A stretch of DNA of 64,000 nucleotides from Anaerotignum sp. (GCA_020024455.1 JAHHTU010000002.1:62001-126000), one strand, 5' to 3'; positions 49,218 through 57,894 are shown, numbered from the stretch's first letter. Notes: generated from the sequence alone by a model not told the origin. Translations and numbers: made by a program.

Positions 49218-50786
49218 TTATGGCTGTTTTGACATAATGTGAATATCTTCCGGTTGGAATGTCAGTCCCACTTCGTCACCGACTTTATATTGATCTGTGG
49301 TATCCACTTTATACAAATACCCCTTTGTCGCAAATGTTACATCATATACACCTGCGGTAATATGTTCCGGGTCAAAATCATATTGCACATCTGTAATTTC
49401 CACACTTTCGCCATCTTCCAAGCTCCATGCGGAGGCGTTTGCCCATGTTTTCAAATCGGTTTCCAATGCAATGGACTCCTGAATTTCATCGACTTTCTTA
49501 AAGAAATTCACTGCAAAAATTTCTTCTTCGTTTTCTTTGCTTGTCACTCGGTTTTCGTCTTTGACAATCATATTGACAGTGACAGAAGTCCCTGCATTGG
49601 TGGAAAATGTCACAGGATATGTGCCGTTTTTCTTTTCAATGGTATATTGCACTTCTTTGATGGATATAAATTCATCTTCATCTGGGTTCCAAGCCTGTGC
49701 ATCTGCACGGGCAATGATGGTTGCATCGTCCAATTCATCTACGTCATCTACATCTAAATAAAAATCATTGGCAGACATTTTTTCATTTGCACTTTCGTTA
49801 AATACAGGACGGTCATCGGACACCTGCATTTTTACGGTGATGGCAGTACCGATTTTTGTTTCCACCATAGTTTCATAATGTACACCCTTAAACAATACAG
49901 ATTTGACAACGCCTTTCAATTTACCCTCAGCCCTTGGCACAATATCCAAATCTTCCGGACGAATGACAACATCTACCACTTCATTTTGTGTAAAACCAAA
50001 ATCCACACAATCAAACTTTCTGCCCTCAAACATGACTTTATAATCTTCCAACATCACGCCTTCAATGATGTTGCTTTCGCCGATGAAGTTTGCCACAAAC
50101 TCATTGACAGGTTCATTATAAATGTCCGTAGGAGAACCGATTTGCTGAATTTCACCATCTTTCATGACCACAATCTTATCTGACATGGTCAATGCTTCTT
50201 CTTGGTCATGGGTAACAAATATGAATGTAATGCCGACTTCCTGCTGGATTTTTTTCAATTCTCTTTGCATTTCCTGACGCAATTTCAAATCCAATGCACC
50301 CAAAGGCTCGTCCAACAACAACACACTTGGCTCATTGACCAATGCTCTGGCAATGGCAACACGCTGTTGTTGTCCACCACTCATTTCTGTTACATTTTTG
50401 TCTGCGAAATCTTCCAAATTGACCAATTTCAGCATACGTTTTACTTTCTGTTCGATGATATCTTTGGGTTCTTTTTTGATTTTCAAACCAAATGCAATAT
50501 TGTTATATACATTCATATGGGGAAACAATGCATATTTTTGGAATACGGTATTGATTTCCCTTTTGTAAGGCGGTACTTTACTGATTTCCTCTCCATCAAA
50601 CAATACCTGCCCTTCGTTTTGTGTCAAAAAACCGCCCAATATACGAAGCAGTGTGGTTTTTCCGCAACCACTTGGCCCTAACAATGTGACAAATTCGTTT
50701 TCATAAATATCCAAATTGACACCTTTTAGCACCAATTTTCCATCAAATTCTTTGACGATATTCTTAAATTGTATCAACTTTTTCAA
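49218..50786 (-). CDS. potA: PotA, polyamine ABC ATPase, with a large repeat insertion in its TOBE region
   Basis: A 522-residue ATPase; PotA is usually about 350-370. Residues 1-240 are a standard ABC domain with Walker A GPSGCGKT at 37-44, signature MSGGQQQ near 135, Walker B LLLDEP at 157-162 and switch His in FVTHDQEEA. The TOBE domain starts near 240 (VVIRPEDLDI) but is interrupted at about 320-495 by two related blocks, each ending in a beta-strand set (EVQYTIEKKNGTYPVTFS and DVQYDFDPEHITAGVYDVTF). The TOBE end (YKVGDEVGLTFQPEDIHI) follows. I place the start at TTG 50786, eight bases after GAGAGGAGG. The insertion resembles Ig-like repeats usually found outside the cell, which is odd for a cytosolic ATPase. 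Confidence 0.9.
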   Translation of the reverse strand: MKKLIQFKNIVKEFDGKLVLKGVNLDIYENEFVTLLGPSGCGKTTLLRILGGFLTQNEGQVLFDGEEISKVPPYKREINTVFQKYALFPHMNVYNNIAFGLKIKKEPKDIIEQKVKRMLKLVNLEDFADKNVTEMSGGQQQRVAIARALVNEPSVLLLDEPLGALDLKLRQEMQRELKKIQQEVGITFIFVTHDQEEALTMSDKIVVMKDGEIQQIGSPTDIYNEPVNEFVANFIGESNIIEGVMLEDYKVMFEGRKFDCVDFGFTQNEVVDVVIRPEDLDIVPRAEGKLKGVVKSVLFKGVHYETMVETKIGTAITVKMQVSDDRPVFNESANEKMSANDFYLDVDDVDELDDATIIARADAQAWNPDEDEFISIKEVQYTIEKKNGTYPVTFSTNAGTSVTVNMIVKDENRVTSKENEEEIFAVNFFKKVDEIQESIALETDLKTWANASAWSLEDGESVEITDVQYDFDPEHITAGVYDVTFATKGYLYKVDTTDQYKVGDEVGLTFQPEDIHIMSKQP

Positions 50787-50830
50787 AGAAAATGCCTCCT
50801 CTCTCACCAATCCAATCCAATCCAATGCCA

Positions 50831-51364
50831 TCAAAACAGCGGTGGTGTCGATACCCAAATGACTTTTGCTGTTGTTTTCTTTTCATTTTTCAAATAATGT
50901 CCATTTTTGCCGGAAAGATAAAAGGTTTCGCCTTTATGCACAATATAGCTTTCTTCCCCACATACCAATGTCACACAACCTTCTGCAACAAAACCGAACT
51001 CCTCTCCGCTATGCGGGTCCATTTCAAAAGAAATACCGCCTTGCGGCAACTCCAACAAAATCGGTTCCATTTCATTTTTCTGCGTGTTTGGCACAATCCA
51101 ATGCACGGTATAATTTTCTCTTGCATCTACAAAGAAATCTTTTTTCTGAAATACGACTTTCTCCTGTTTTTCTTCTTTGAAAAACTCAGAAAGCGTACTG
51201 CCCAATGCCTCCACAATATCATTCAATGTGGCAATCGAAGGCGATGTCAAATTTCTTTCCATTTGGGACAAAAATCCCTTTGTCAATTCGCTTCTGCTGG
51301 CAAGCTCCTCCAACGTCAGCCCTTTTTGTATGCGTAATTGCTTGATTTTATGGCCAATATCCAT
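50831..51364 (-). CDS. XRE-cupin transcriptional regulator of the pot operon
   Basis: A 177-residue regulator. The N-terminal XRE helix-turn-helix (KIKQLRIQKGLTLEELASRS, LTKGFLSQMERNLTSPSIAT) is followed by a cupin barrel (residues about 105-175: PHSGEEFGFVAEGCVTLV, GETFYLSGKNGHYLKN). This is the PuuR-like layout that senses small molecules such as putrescine. It is 44 bp upstream of potA on the same strand, so it probably controls its own operon. AGGAAGGTGG precedes the start. Related motif copies lie at its promoter and near the divergent aminotransferase gene. Confidence 0.88.
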   Translation of the reverse strand: MDIGHKIKQLRIQKGLTLEELASRSELTKGFLSQMERNLTSPSIATLNDIVEALGSTLSEFFKEEKQEKVVFQKKDFFVDARENYTVHWIVPNTQKNEMEPILLELPQGGISFEMDPHSGEEFGFVAEGCVTLVCGEESYIVHKGETFYLSGKNGHYLKNEKKTTAKVIWVSTPPLF

Positions 51365-51963
51365 AGAACCACCTTCCTGTGTAGCAATACTAAACTTTTG
51401 AATTATTTTTACTAAACCTCAATCATTATACCTTTTTTTTGATAAAATGCAATAGAAAATAAACAAAAAATTTGATTTATTAAACTTTTTGACAATTTGG
51501 AGAAAAATACAGGAAAATTTTGTAAAAAATTTATCGTTTTTCATCTCTGCCAATCTATTGGCTTTCTGATATGCTCCCCACCACAAAAACAATTTTGTTT
51601 TGTGATGAAAAACAAAAAAATCAGAATTGGTAAACACAATATCTTTCTTTTCTGTGATATTTTTGATATCGGATTGTCAAAAAAATATACAAAACCACCA
51701 TTTTTTTCACAATAAAAAACCTTTTGACAGACAACCTTTCCTGAAAATACACAATATATCTATAAATGCAGTTTTTTGTCAATCGTTTTGAGCAAAAATA
51801 TCCACCTTTTATTTCTATTTTGTCATTGACTTTGTATAATTTTTGTGTTTTAATAAAGAAAAGACAATGATTTTTTGTCAAATATCTGACACTTGATTTC
51901 TTCTTGTGTCGGAGTGTTATATTAAACTTTTATTATTTTTTACATAATAAGGAGGAATATCCA
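51365..51963. promoter_or_regulatory. 599-bp divergent intergenic region with two promoters and a repeated TAAACTTTT motif
   Basis: Minus-strand promoter for the regulator/pot operon: TTGCAT (51452-51447), 16 nt, TATAAT (51430-51425). Plus-strand promoter for the aminotransferase: TTGACT (51826-51831), 17 nt, TTTAAT (51849-51854). The motif (A/T)TAAACTTTT occurs at 51390-51399, 51480-51489 and 51922-51931 (with partial copy ACTAAACC at 51411-51418), bracketing both promoters. The region is very AT-rich with many T runs; I see no gene in it. Confidence 0.5.
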
Positions 51964-53148
51964 ATGGTACAGTTTGCTGACAGAATGAATCTTTTGACAG
52001 GTTCCGAAATTAGAGAATTGTTGAAATTAACATCTCAACCCGACATCATTTCTTTTGCAGGTGGTATGCCCGCTCCTGAGCTGTTCCCTGTGGAAGGCGT
52101 AAAACAAGCAGCTATACAAGTGATGGACGAAGTTGGTCAGGCTGCATTGCAGTATGCTTCTACCGAAGGTTTGCCTGCATTGCGTCAGAAAATCGTAGAC
52201 AGAATGAAAGCAAAAAACAACATTGATACAACACCTGACAACATCTTGATTACAAGTGGTTCCCAACAAGGTTTGGACTTCTCTGCTCGTGTATTCTTAA
52301 ACCCTGGTGATGTTGTACTTTTGGAAAGCCCTTCCTACTTGGGTGCTGTAAATGCTTTCAAAGCTTGCGAACCCAATTTCATCGAAATTCCTACCGATGA
52401 CCATGGTATGATTATGGAAGAATTGGAAAAAGTATTGTCTACTACCGAAAAAGTAAAAATGATTTATGTAATTCCTGACTTCCAGAACCCTACCGGTAAA
52501 ACATGGTCTTTGGAAAGACGTCAGAAATTTATGGAAATCGTAAACAAATACGAAATCCCTGTTGTAGAAGACAACCCTTACGGCGAATTGCGTTTTGAAA
52601 ACGAAAATATGCCCGCTTTGAAATCTTTGGATACAAAAGGTTTGGTTATCTTCTTGGGTACATTCTCCAAAATTTTGGCTCCCGGTTTGCGTATTGGCTG
52701 GGTATGTGCCGACAGCAAAATCTTGGCAAAATACAACTTCATCAAACAAGGTGCTGACTTGCAGTCTTCTTCCATCGACCAGTTGATTGCAAACAAATTC
52801 TTGGATATGTACAGCTTGGACGACCACGTTGAAAAAATCAAAGAAGTATACAGCAAAAGACGTAATGTTATGTTGAAAACAATGGAAGAAACATTCCCCA
52901 AAGAAGCAAAATTCACACATCCTGATGGTGGTTTGTTCACATGGGTTGTATTGCCTGAATACATGGACGCAAAAGTATTGGCAAAACAATGCTTGGACAA
53001 AAAAGTGGCTTATGTTCCCGGTGGCAGCTTCTTCCCGAATGGTGGCAAAGAAAACCACTTCCGCTTGAACTACTCCTGTATGCCAGAAGACAAAATTGTA
53101 GAAGGTATCACAAAAATTGCAGAAGTAATCAAAGCAAACTTGAAATAA
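51964..53148 (+). CDS. PLP-dependent aminotransferase (class I/II, LysN/2-aminoadipate type)
   Basis: A 394-residue fold-type I aminotransferase. It begins MVQFADRMNLLTGSEIRELL and has ISFAGGMPAPELFP, LQYASTEGLPALRQKI, ITSGSQQGLDFSARV, the PxFQNPTG-type YVIPDFQNPTGKTWSLERR, the PLP lysine in FLGTFSKILAPGLRIGWV and the substrate Arg in FRLNYSC. The group includes 2-aminoadipate transaminases and broad-range amino-acid transaminases. The start at 51964 has AATAAGGAGG at spacing 7. Codon use differs from neighbours: AAC, TTC, GAC, TAC and GCT are frequent, as in very highly expressed genes. It faces away from the polyamine regulator and shares a DNA motif with it. Confidence 0.85.
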   Translation: MVQFADRMNLLTGSEIRELLKLTSQPDIISFAGGMPAPELFPVEGVKQAAIQVMDEVGQAALQYASTEGLPALRQKIVDRMKAKNNIDTTPDNILITSGSQQGLDFSARVFLNPGDVVLLESPSYLGAVNAFKACEPNFIEIPTDDHGMIMEELEKVLSTTEKVKMIYVIPDFQNPTGKTWSLERRQKFMEIVNKYEIPVVEDNPYGELRFENENMPALKSLDTKGLVIFLGTFSKILAPGLRIGWVCADSKILAKYNFIKQGADLQSSSIDQLIANKFLDMYSLDDHVEKIKEVYSKRRNVMLKTMEETFPKEAKFTHPDGGLFTWVVLPEYMDAKVLAKQCLDKKVAYVPGGSFFPNGGKENHFRLNYSCMPEDKIVEGITKIAEVIKANLK

Positions 53149-53161
53149 TCACAAACAAAAC

Positions 53162-53192
53162 AAAAAGGTGTTCTATACAGAACACCTTTTTT
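53162..53192. terminator. Bidirectional terminator
   Basis: AAAAAGGTGTTCT (53162-53174) and AGAACACCTTTTT (53179-53191) form a 13-bp perfect stem with a 4-nt loop. It ends the aminotransferase gene and the convergent MATE gene. Confidence 0.9.
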
Positions 53193-54521
53193 CTATGCCC
53201 ATTTTTTGACTGCTCTTCTCCATGTCACACAAGCAATGATACAAGTCAATGCACTGGCTATGGCTGGTGTCACAAAAATACCATCAACCCCCCAAAGCCT
53301 CGGAAAAATCAACAGCCCAATCACAGGAAATATGACAGAACGAAACAGCATAATCAATAAAGACTCTTTGGCTTTGTCCATCGCCGTCAAAAAAGAGCTG
53401 ATAACCATATTCAACCACATGAACAAATATACCGGTGCATATAAACGCAATGCCATTTTTGTCATTGCCAATACATCACCTGTGTTTTCCTGCAAAAACA
53501 AACTTGCCAACGCTTCCGGAACACAAAGCATCACAGCCAAAAATACAAAAGATAACAATGCTGTCACCACACAACTCATACGGAAAAATGCATATGTTTT
53601 TTTGTGATTGCCTGCACCCACATTATAACTGACAGGCGGCTGCAATGCGTCCATCATACCGTATAACATGGTGGAAAGCAAACTATCCACATACACCACA
53701 ATCCCATATGCCGCAACTGCAATGCCGCCACCCAAATACAACAAAAATCCATTTACAACCGTTGCCATAGAAGAACCTGCGATGTTGCTGAAAAATTCCG
53801 AACTGCCATTATAAAAAATACCGCCTATGGTTGCCCATGATACCTTTGGTTTTGTAAAACGCAATGTCAATTTTTTACGGAGAAATGGTATCATTGCAAT
53901 CAAAACGCCCACACACATACTTATTGCAGAGGCAATGGCGGCAAACCGAATATCCAAACGCCATACCACCAAAAACAAAAAGTCTAACAAAATATTAAGC
54001 ACTTCCACAGCAATATTCAGGTACATACTAAACATGGTTTTCCCACAAATTCGCAAATAGTTATCCACTGCAAAAAGTGGCATGATAAGCGGAAAAAAAT
54101 ATAAAAAACTACGGATATAGTCCCAAGCCATATCTGCCAAAACCGTATCTTTCACCAGATGGTTTATCCATACAGGTGCAAACAAAAATCCAATCACAGA
54201 AAATAGTACGCCAATTCCCAATATCATACAAAATGCTGCTGAAAAAATACGATTGGCTGTTTGTTCATCTTTTTCCCCCAATGACAACGCAATTTTGACA
54301 GAAGAACCCACTGCCACCATATCTCCCACAGCAAATAATATCATCAAAATCGGAAACCCCAAATTGACTGCCGCCAAAGCCTGACTGCCAATCAAATTGC
54401 CCACAAAAATACCATCTACCATCGTATAAATGGAAGATACCACCATCGCCAAAAGCCCCGGTACGGCACAACGGAAAAATACAGTTTTTGTTGGTAATGT
54501 TGCAAATTCTTGTTCATTCAT
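53193..54521 (-). CDS. MATE-family efflux transporter
   Basis: A 442-residue, 12-helix cation/drug antiporter of the MATE/MOP superfamily. It has the first-half motif PGLLAMVVSSIYTMVDGIFV followed by GSQALAAVNLGFPILM, and a repeat in the second half with VYVDSLLSTMLYGMMDALQP. Substrates are typically cationic drugs, but this branch has many uncharacterised anaerobe members. It overlaps the upstream MarR gene by 4 nt, so MarR likely represses it and the pair may be induced by a toxic compound. Confidence 0.88.
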   Translation of the reverse strand: MNEQEFATLPTKTVFFRCAVPGLLAMVVSSIYTMVDGIFVGNLIGSQALAAVNLGFPILMILFAVGDMVAVGSSVKIALSLGEKDEQTANRIFSAAFCMILGIGVLFSVIGFLFAPVWINHLVKDTVLADMAWDYIRSFLYFFPLIMPLFAVDNYLRICGKTMFSMYLNIAVEVLNILLDFLFLVVWRLDIRFAAIASAISMCVGVLIAMIPFLRKKLTLRFTKPKVSWATIGGIFYNGSSEFFSNIAGSSMATVVNGFLLYLGGGIAVAAYGIVVYVDSLLSTMLYGMMDALQPPVSYNVGAGNHKKTYAFFRMSCVVTALLSFVFLAVMLCVPEALASLFLQENTGDVLAMTKMALRLYAPVYLFMWLNMVISSFLTAMDKAKESLLIMLFRSVIFPVIGLLIFPRLWGVDGIFVTPAIASALTCIIACVTWRRAVKKWA

Positions 54522-54961
54522 AACGTATCATCTACACAAATATCCCCGATAAAGGAAAGGATTTCGGAGAATTTGTCAATTTCCTCCTTTGTATATCGTT
54601 CTTTGATTTTTTGTTCTATATGGTTTTGCAAATGTTGATATGCCGAGCAGGTCGCTTCTGCATAACAATCCGCATTAAAATACAAATAATATTCCCGTTT
54701 ATCAGTTTCGCTCTGTTTTTTGATGATGTAACCATCTTTTTCCAACTGATTGAGCTTTTGTGTCACAGACGGACGTGCTACATGGAGCATATCTGCCAAC
54801 CGAGATGGCGTATACTCTCCTTGATGTGCCATGATAATATCCAAATATAAGCTACTGTTGTAACTGAGTTTTGCATAATCGGGATTTTGATTACGCAAAC
54901 GTAATTCCATAATGCCCATATCATGGAAAAACTTTGTAATGGCATCGCCAAATGGTATCAT
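54518..54961 (-). CDS. MarR-family regulator
   Basis: A 147-residue MarR-type winged-helix repressor. The DNA-binding part has GEYTPSRLADMLHVARPSVT and QKLNQLEKDGYIIKKQSETD, then KREYYLYFN of the wing, with dimerisation helices at both ends. It is the first gene of a two-gene operon with a MATE exporter. ATG 54961 follows AAGAAGG. A 42-bp perfect palindrome begins 15 bp upstream and is the obvious operator. Confidence 0.88.
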   Translation of the reverse strand: MIPFGDAITKFFHDMGIMELRLRNQNPDYAKLSYNSSLYLDIIMAHQGEYTPSRLADMLHVARPSVTQKLNQLEKDGYIIKKQSETDKREYYLYFNADCYAEATCSAYQHLQNHIEQKIKERYTKEEIDKFSEILSFIGDICVDDTL

Positions 54962-54976
54962 AAAAAAACCTTCTTT

Positions 54977-55018
54977 CAAATAGTTAGGATAATATAATTA
55001 TATTATCCTAACTATTTG
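54977..55018. promoter_or_regulatory. 42-bp perfect palindrome, likely MarR operator
   Basis: The arm CAAATAGTTAGGATAATATA (54977-54996) plus one A is mirrored exactly by the reverse complement ending at 55018, with no central spacer. It contains TAGTTAGGATAATATAA in both directions. Its position, just upstream of the MarR gene and covering the likely promoter, fits an autoregulatory site for a dimer pair. Confidence 0.85.
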
Positions 55019-55071
55019 TTTTTGTCAATTCTTTTTACTGCAAAATATTTTTATCTATATGCAATATATAC

Positions 55072-55100
55072 TTGACATTTTATCTGTTATATTGTATATT
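55072..55100 (+). promoter_or_regulatory. Promoter of the HTH/membrane gene pair
   Basis: TTGACA (55072-55077), 17 nt, TATATT (55095-55100). It is a near-consensus promoter just upstream of the TTG start of the HTH gene. Confidence 0.75.
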
Positions 55101-55124
55101 AAAAATAAGAAAGGAAGTGGTAGA

Positions 55125-55322
55125 TTGAAAAATTTGAAATTAAAATCAGCTCGTGCCGCTTTGGATTTATCACAAGAACAACTTGCACAAAAGATAGGCG
55201 TTACCCGCCAAACCATTGGTATGATTGAGGCAGGGAAATATAACCCCACCATCAACCTATGTATTGCAATCTGCAAAGTATTGGGCAAAACATTGGACGA
55301 TTTATTTTGGACAGAGGAATAG
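55125..55322 (+). CDS. Small XRE-family regulator (YozG-like)
   Basis: A 65-residue helix-turn-helix protein made of little but the DNA-binding domain: LKLKSARAALDLSQEQLAQK, then GVTRQTIGMIEAGKYNPTIN and a final helix CKVLGKTLDDLFW. Such proteins act as repressors of the membrane protein encoded with them. The start is a TTG at 55125 with GAAAGGAAGTG upstream; the only in-frame ATG (55059) lies before the promoter -35 box. It is followed by a DUF6773-like membrane gene after 11 bp. Confidence 0.82.
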   Translation: MKNLKLKSARAALDLSQEQLAQKIGVTRQTIGMIEAGKYNPTINLCIAICKVLGKTLDDLFWTEE

Positions 55323-55333
55323 GAGGTTTCTAT

Positions 55334-55765
55334 ATGACTTATCAAGATGAACGTATTACACAAGCAAAACAAAAAATCGGCTCTGAAATGATGCAACTGA
55401 CATTTTATGTTATTGTCATTTCTTTTTTGGTCAAAACATTGTATTTTCATTATGAACTGAAACAATGTATCGTGGAATTTTTGATTATGGTGTTGTTGCC
55501 CATTTATCAATCTATACGATGTCATCAACTGGGTGTGGTATTGTCTGCATTCCCAAAACCCACTTTGAAAAATACATTACCCTCCATTCTGACAGGCGTA
55601 TTTGTGTTGGCAATTTACGCTTTCGCCATCGCACAAAAACCAGACAAAGCCTCCGGCATCACTGCAATCATTGCATTCTGTTTGGCGTTTTTTACTGCAC
55701 GTTTTGGACTTTATCATTTGGAAAAACGTCGTAAAGAAAAATTGGAAAACAAATATGACGAATAA
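55334..55765 (+). CDS. Integral membrane protein paired with the YozG-like regulator (DUF6773-like)
   Basis: A 143-residue protein with four predicted membrane segments (LTFYVIVISFLVKTLYFHYE, FLIMVLLPIYQSI, ILTGVFVLAIYAFAIAQ and SGITAIIAFCLAFFTARFGL) and charged ends. It resembles the DUF6773 group, frequently encoded behind a small XRE regulator as here. The ATG follows AATAGGAGG. Function is unknown; regulator-membrane pairs of this kind are widespread in Firmicutes and the signal is not known. Confidence 0.7.
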   Translation: MTYQDERITQAKQKIGSEMMQLTFYVIVISFLVKTLYFHYELKQCIVEFLIMVLLPIYQSIRCHQLGVVLSAFPKPTLKNTLPSILTGVFVLAIYAFAIAQKPDKASGITAIIAFCLAFFTARFGLYHLEKRRKEKLENKYDE

Positions 55766-55768
55766 AAC

Positions 55769-55800
55769 AAAAAGCACTTTGGAAATCCAAAGTGCTTTTT
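55769..55800. terminator. Bidirectional terminator
   Basis: AAAAAGCACTTTGGA (55769-55783) and TCCAAAGTGCTTTTT (55786-55800) form a 15-bp perfect stem. It ends the membrane gene and the convergent thiamine operon. Confidence 0.9.
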
Positions 55801-55811
55801 TATATATGTAT

Positions 55812-57299
55812 TTATTCTGCTAACATTTCCTCTACTTTTTGTAACAGCAGTTTGGTTGCATCTGTTGGGCTTTCTTTTGCAAATATTGCAGAAATGACAC
55901 AAATCCCATCAATGCCACTGCCTTTCAACTGCATAACATTGCTTTCATTGATACCGCCAATGGCAACCACAGGAATGGTTACTGCTTTACAAATGGCAAG
56001 CAATTCTGCATTTGTCAAAGATTGGGCATCTTTTTTGGTATCTGTATGGAATACCGCACCCACACCGATATAATCTGCACCGCTTTGTTGTGCCTTGATG
56101 GCTGTTTCCACTGTATTTGCGGAAATCCCTAATATTTTATCTTTGCCAATCAGCTCACGGACATTCTTTCCAACAATATCACTTTGTCCCATATGCACCC
56201 CATCTGCACCACAAGCCAAAGCAATCTCAATATTATCATTCACCACAAACGGCACATGATATTTTTTTGCCAGTTCTGCCAATTCTTTTGCTTCTTGCAA
56301 AAATGTTGCATGGTCTAATTCTTTTTCTCTGATTTGCAAAAATGTTGCCCCTGCCTGCAACACTTCTTCTGTGACATCTTTTAATGTTCTACCGTTGAGC
56401 CATGCACGGTCCGTGATGGCGTAAAGTTTCATATTTTCTTTTGTCGCTTTTTCCGGCAATTTCAATTCCTCCAATTTTGTTCTTTGTTGTAATGTTTGTG
56501 CATCTATCAAACTGATTTGGTCTACCAAATGGGTACGGAATGTCAATGTGCCTGCTTGTTGTGCGTCTGTTTTTTGGCAGGCAATTTCACCGCTTACCCC
56601 CATCAATGCCACAGCACAAACCGTTGCTTCCAAAATATGTTCCGGATTGCCGCCACAATATGCCCCCAACAATGCTGTCAGCATACAGCCGCTGCCTGTG
56701 ATACGGGACATCATCGCATCACCATTGCGTAACGCAAAAACACGTTCTTTGGAGGCAATGATATCAATGACACCGGAAATGGCAACCACCGCACCTGTTT
56801 TTCTTGCCAATGCTCTTGCCAAATAGCCAAATTCTTTATAATTTTGTTCTGTGATTTTATCTTCTTCTGCGGCATCTACCCCTCTGGTAGAGCCTGTACC
56901 GACTGCAAGGTGCTTGATTTCGGAGGTATTGCCACGAATGACGGAAAATTTCACAGTATCCAGCAATTTTTTACCACCATCACGACGCAATTTGGTTGCA
57001 CCCACTGCCACAGGGTCTAATACGACAGGCACACCTACTGCATTGGCTTTTTTGCCTGCCAACAACATGGCTTGTGTATCTTCCATTGTGCCCATGTTCA
57101 TCACCAATGCTTGTACCACAGCCGCCACTTCTTCCACTTCGTCTGCCTCATGTGCCATAGTTGGAGAAGCCCCCGCTGCCAATATGATATTTGCACAATC
57201 ATTGACTGTCACAAAATTTGTAATTGCCTGCACAATGGGTTCTTTTTGCTTCACTTGCTCCATCAACTTTGGAAACATTGCCAAAATATCACTTTCCAT
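55812..57299 (-). CDS. thiM: ThiM-ThiE fusion: hydroxyethylthiazole kinase plus thiamine-phosphate synthase
   Basis: A 495-residue fusion of two thiamine salvage enzymes. Residues about 1-275 are ThiM (VQAITNFVTVNDCANIILAA, PVVLDPVAVGATKLR, RITGSGCMLTALLGAYCGG), which phosphorylates the thiazole alcohol. Residues about 285-495 are ThiE (LYAITDRAWLNG, FLQIREKELD, FVVNDNIEIALACGADGVHM, YIGVGAVFHTDTKKD, VVAIGGINESNV), which joins thiazole phosphate and pyrimidine pyrophosphate. Separate genes are more usual, so the fusion channels consecutive reactions. It follows thiW by 11 bp and is under the TPP riboswitch upstream of thiW. Confidence 0.93.
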   Translation of the reverse strand: MESDILAMFPKLMEQVKQKEPIVQAITNFVTVNDCANIILAAGASPTMAHEADEVEEVAAVVQALVMNMGTMEDTQAMLLAGKKANAVGVPVVLDPVAVGATKLRRDGGKKLLDTVKFSVIRGNTSEIKHLAVGTGSTRGVDAAEEDKITEQNYKEFGYLARALARKTGAVVAISGVIDIIASKERVFALRNGDAMMSRITGSGCMLTALLGAYCGGNPEHILEATVCAVALMGVSGEIACQKTDAQQAGTLTFRTHLVDQISLIDAQTLQQRTKLEELKLPEKATKENMKLYAITDRAWLNGRTLKDVTEEVLQAGATFLQIREKELDHATFLQEAKELAELAKKYHVPFVVNDNIEIALACGADGVHMGQSDIVGKNVRELIGKDKILGISANTVETAIKAQQSGADYIGVGAVFHTDTKKDAQSLTNAELLAICKAVTIPVVAIGGINESNVMQLKGSGIDGICVISAIFAKESPTDATKLLLQKVEEMLAE

Positions 57300-57310
57300 A
57301 CTGCTCCTCC

Positions 57311-57826
57311 TTATTGATGATTGATTTTATCCAGCATACGACGCAACACGCCTGCACGTTTCAATCCCGTTAATACCAACACGCCCAAAAATGCACCCAT
57401 TGCAGAAGATGGTAAAAATGCAGGTATGTAGAAAAATGGGGATTGCAAATCCATGCCATACAGCCCTGTCATCACAGGATATGCTACCAAAGCACTGATA
57501 ATCCCTGTGCCAATCATCTCTCCGATGACTGCCATATAGAGCTTTCTGCCGCTTTTTTTATACAAAAATCCGGACAAAAATGCACCGAATATTGCACCAA
57601 CAATTGCTAAAATGGTGCGTCCACCCAACAACATACGCAACGAACCGGTAATCAATGCTGCCAAAAAACCCCAATACGGCCCTACAAACACTGCTGCCAA
57701 TACATTGATAAAATGTTGAAATGGTGCCATATTTGGAAACCACACCACAGAAGATAATACAAAGCCCATACCCGCAAACAATGCAGTCAAAACCATTTTT
57801 TGCACATAGTTGTTCGTCCTGTACAT
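57311..57826 (-). CDS. thiW: ThiW, thiazole ECF transporter S component (predicted)
   Basis: A 171-residue, roughly six-helix membrane protein. It begins MYRTNNYVQKMVLTALFAGM and has VWFPNMAPFQHFINVLAAVF, GPYWGFLAALITGSLRMLLG and RTILAIVGAIFGAFLSGFLY, matching ThiW of ECF transporters thought to import hydroxyethylthiazole. That fits the ThiM kinase activity encoded next to it. ATG 57826 follows AGAAAGGAG at spacing 9; a longer frame to 57982 runs through the riboswitch and is rejected. Confidence 0.9.
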   Translation of the reverse strand: MYRTNNYVQKMVLTALFAGMGFVLSSVVWFPNMAPFQHFINVLAAVFVGPYWGFLAALITGSLRMLLGGRTILAIVGAIFGAFLSGFLYKKSGRKLYMAVIGEMIGTGIISALVAYPVMTGLYGMDLQSPFFYIPAFLPSSAMGAFLGVLVLTGLKRAGVLRRMLDKINHQ

Positions 57827-57894
57827 AGCGAAAATGCTCCTTTCTCGTTGTTCCTTTATGCAAGATTTATGCAAGAAACCATTTTTTATCAAAC

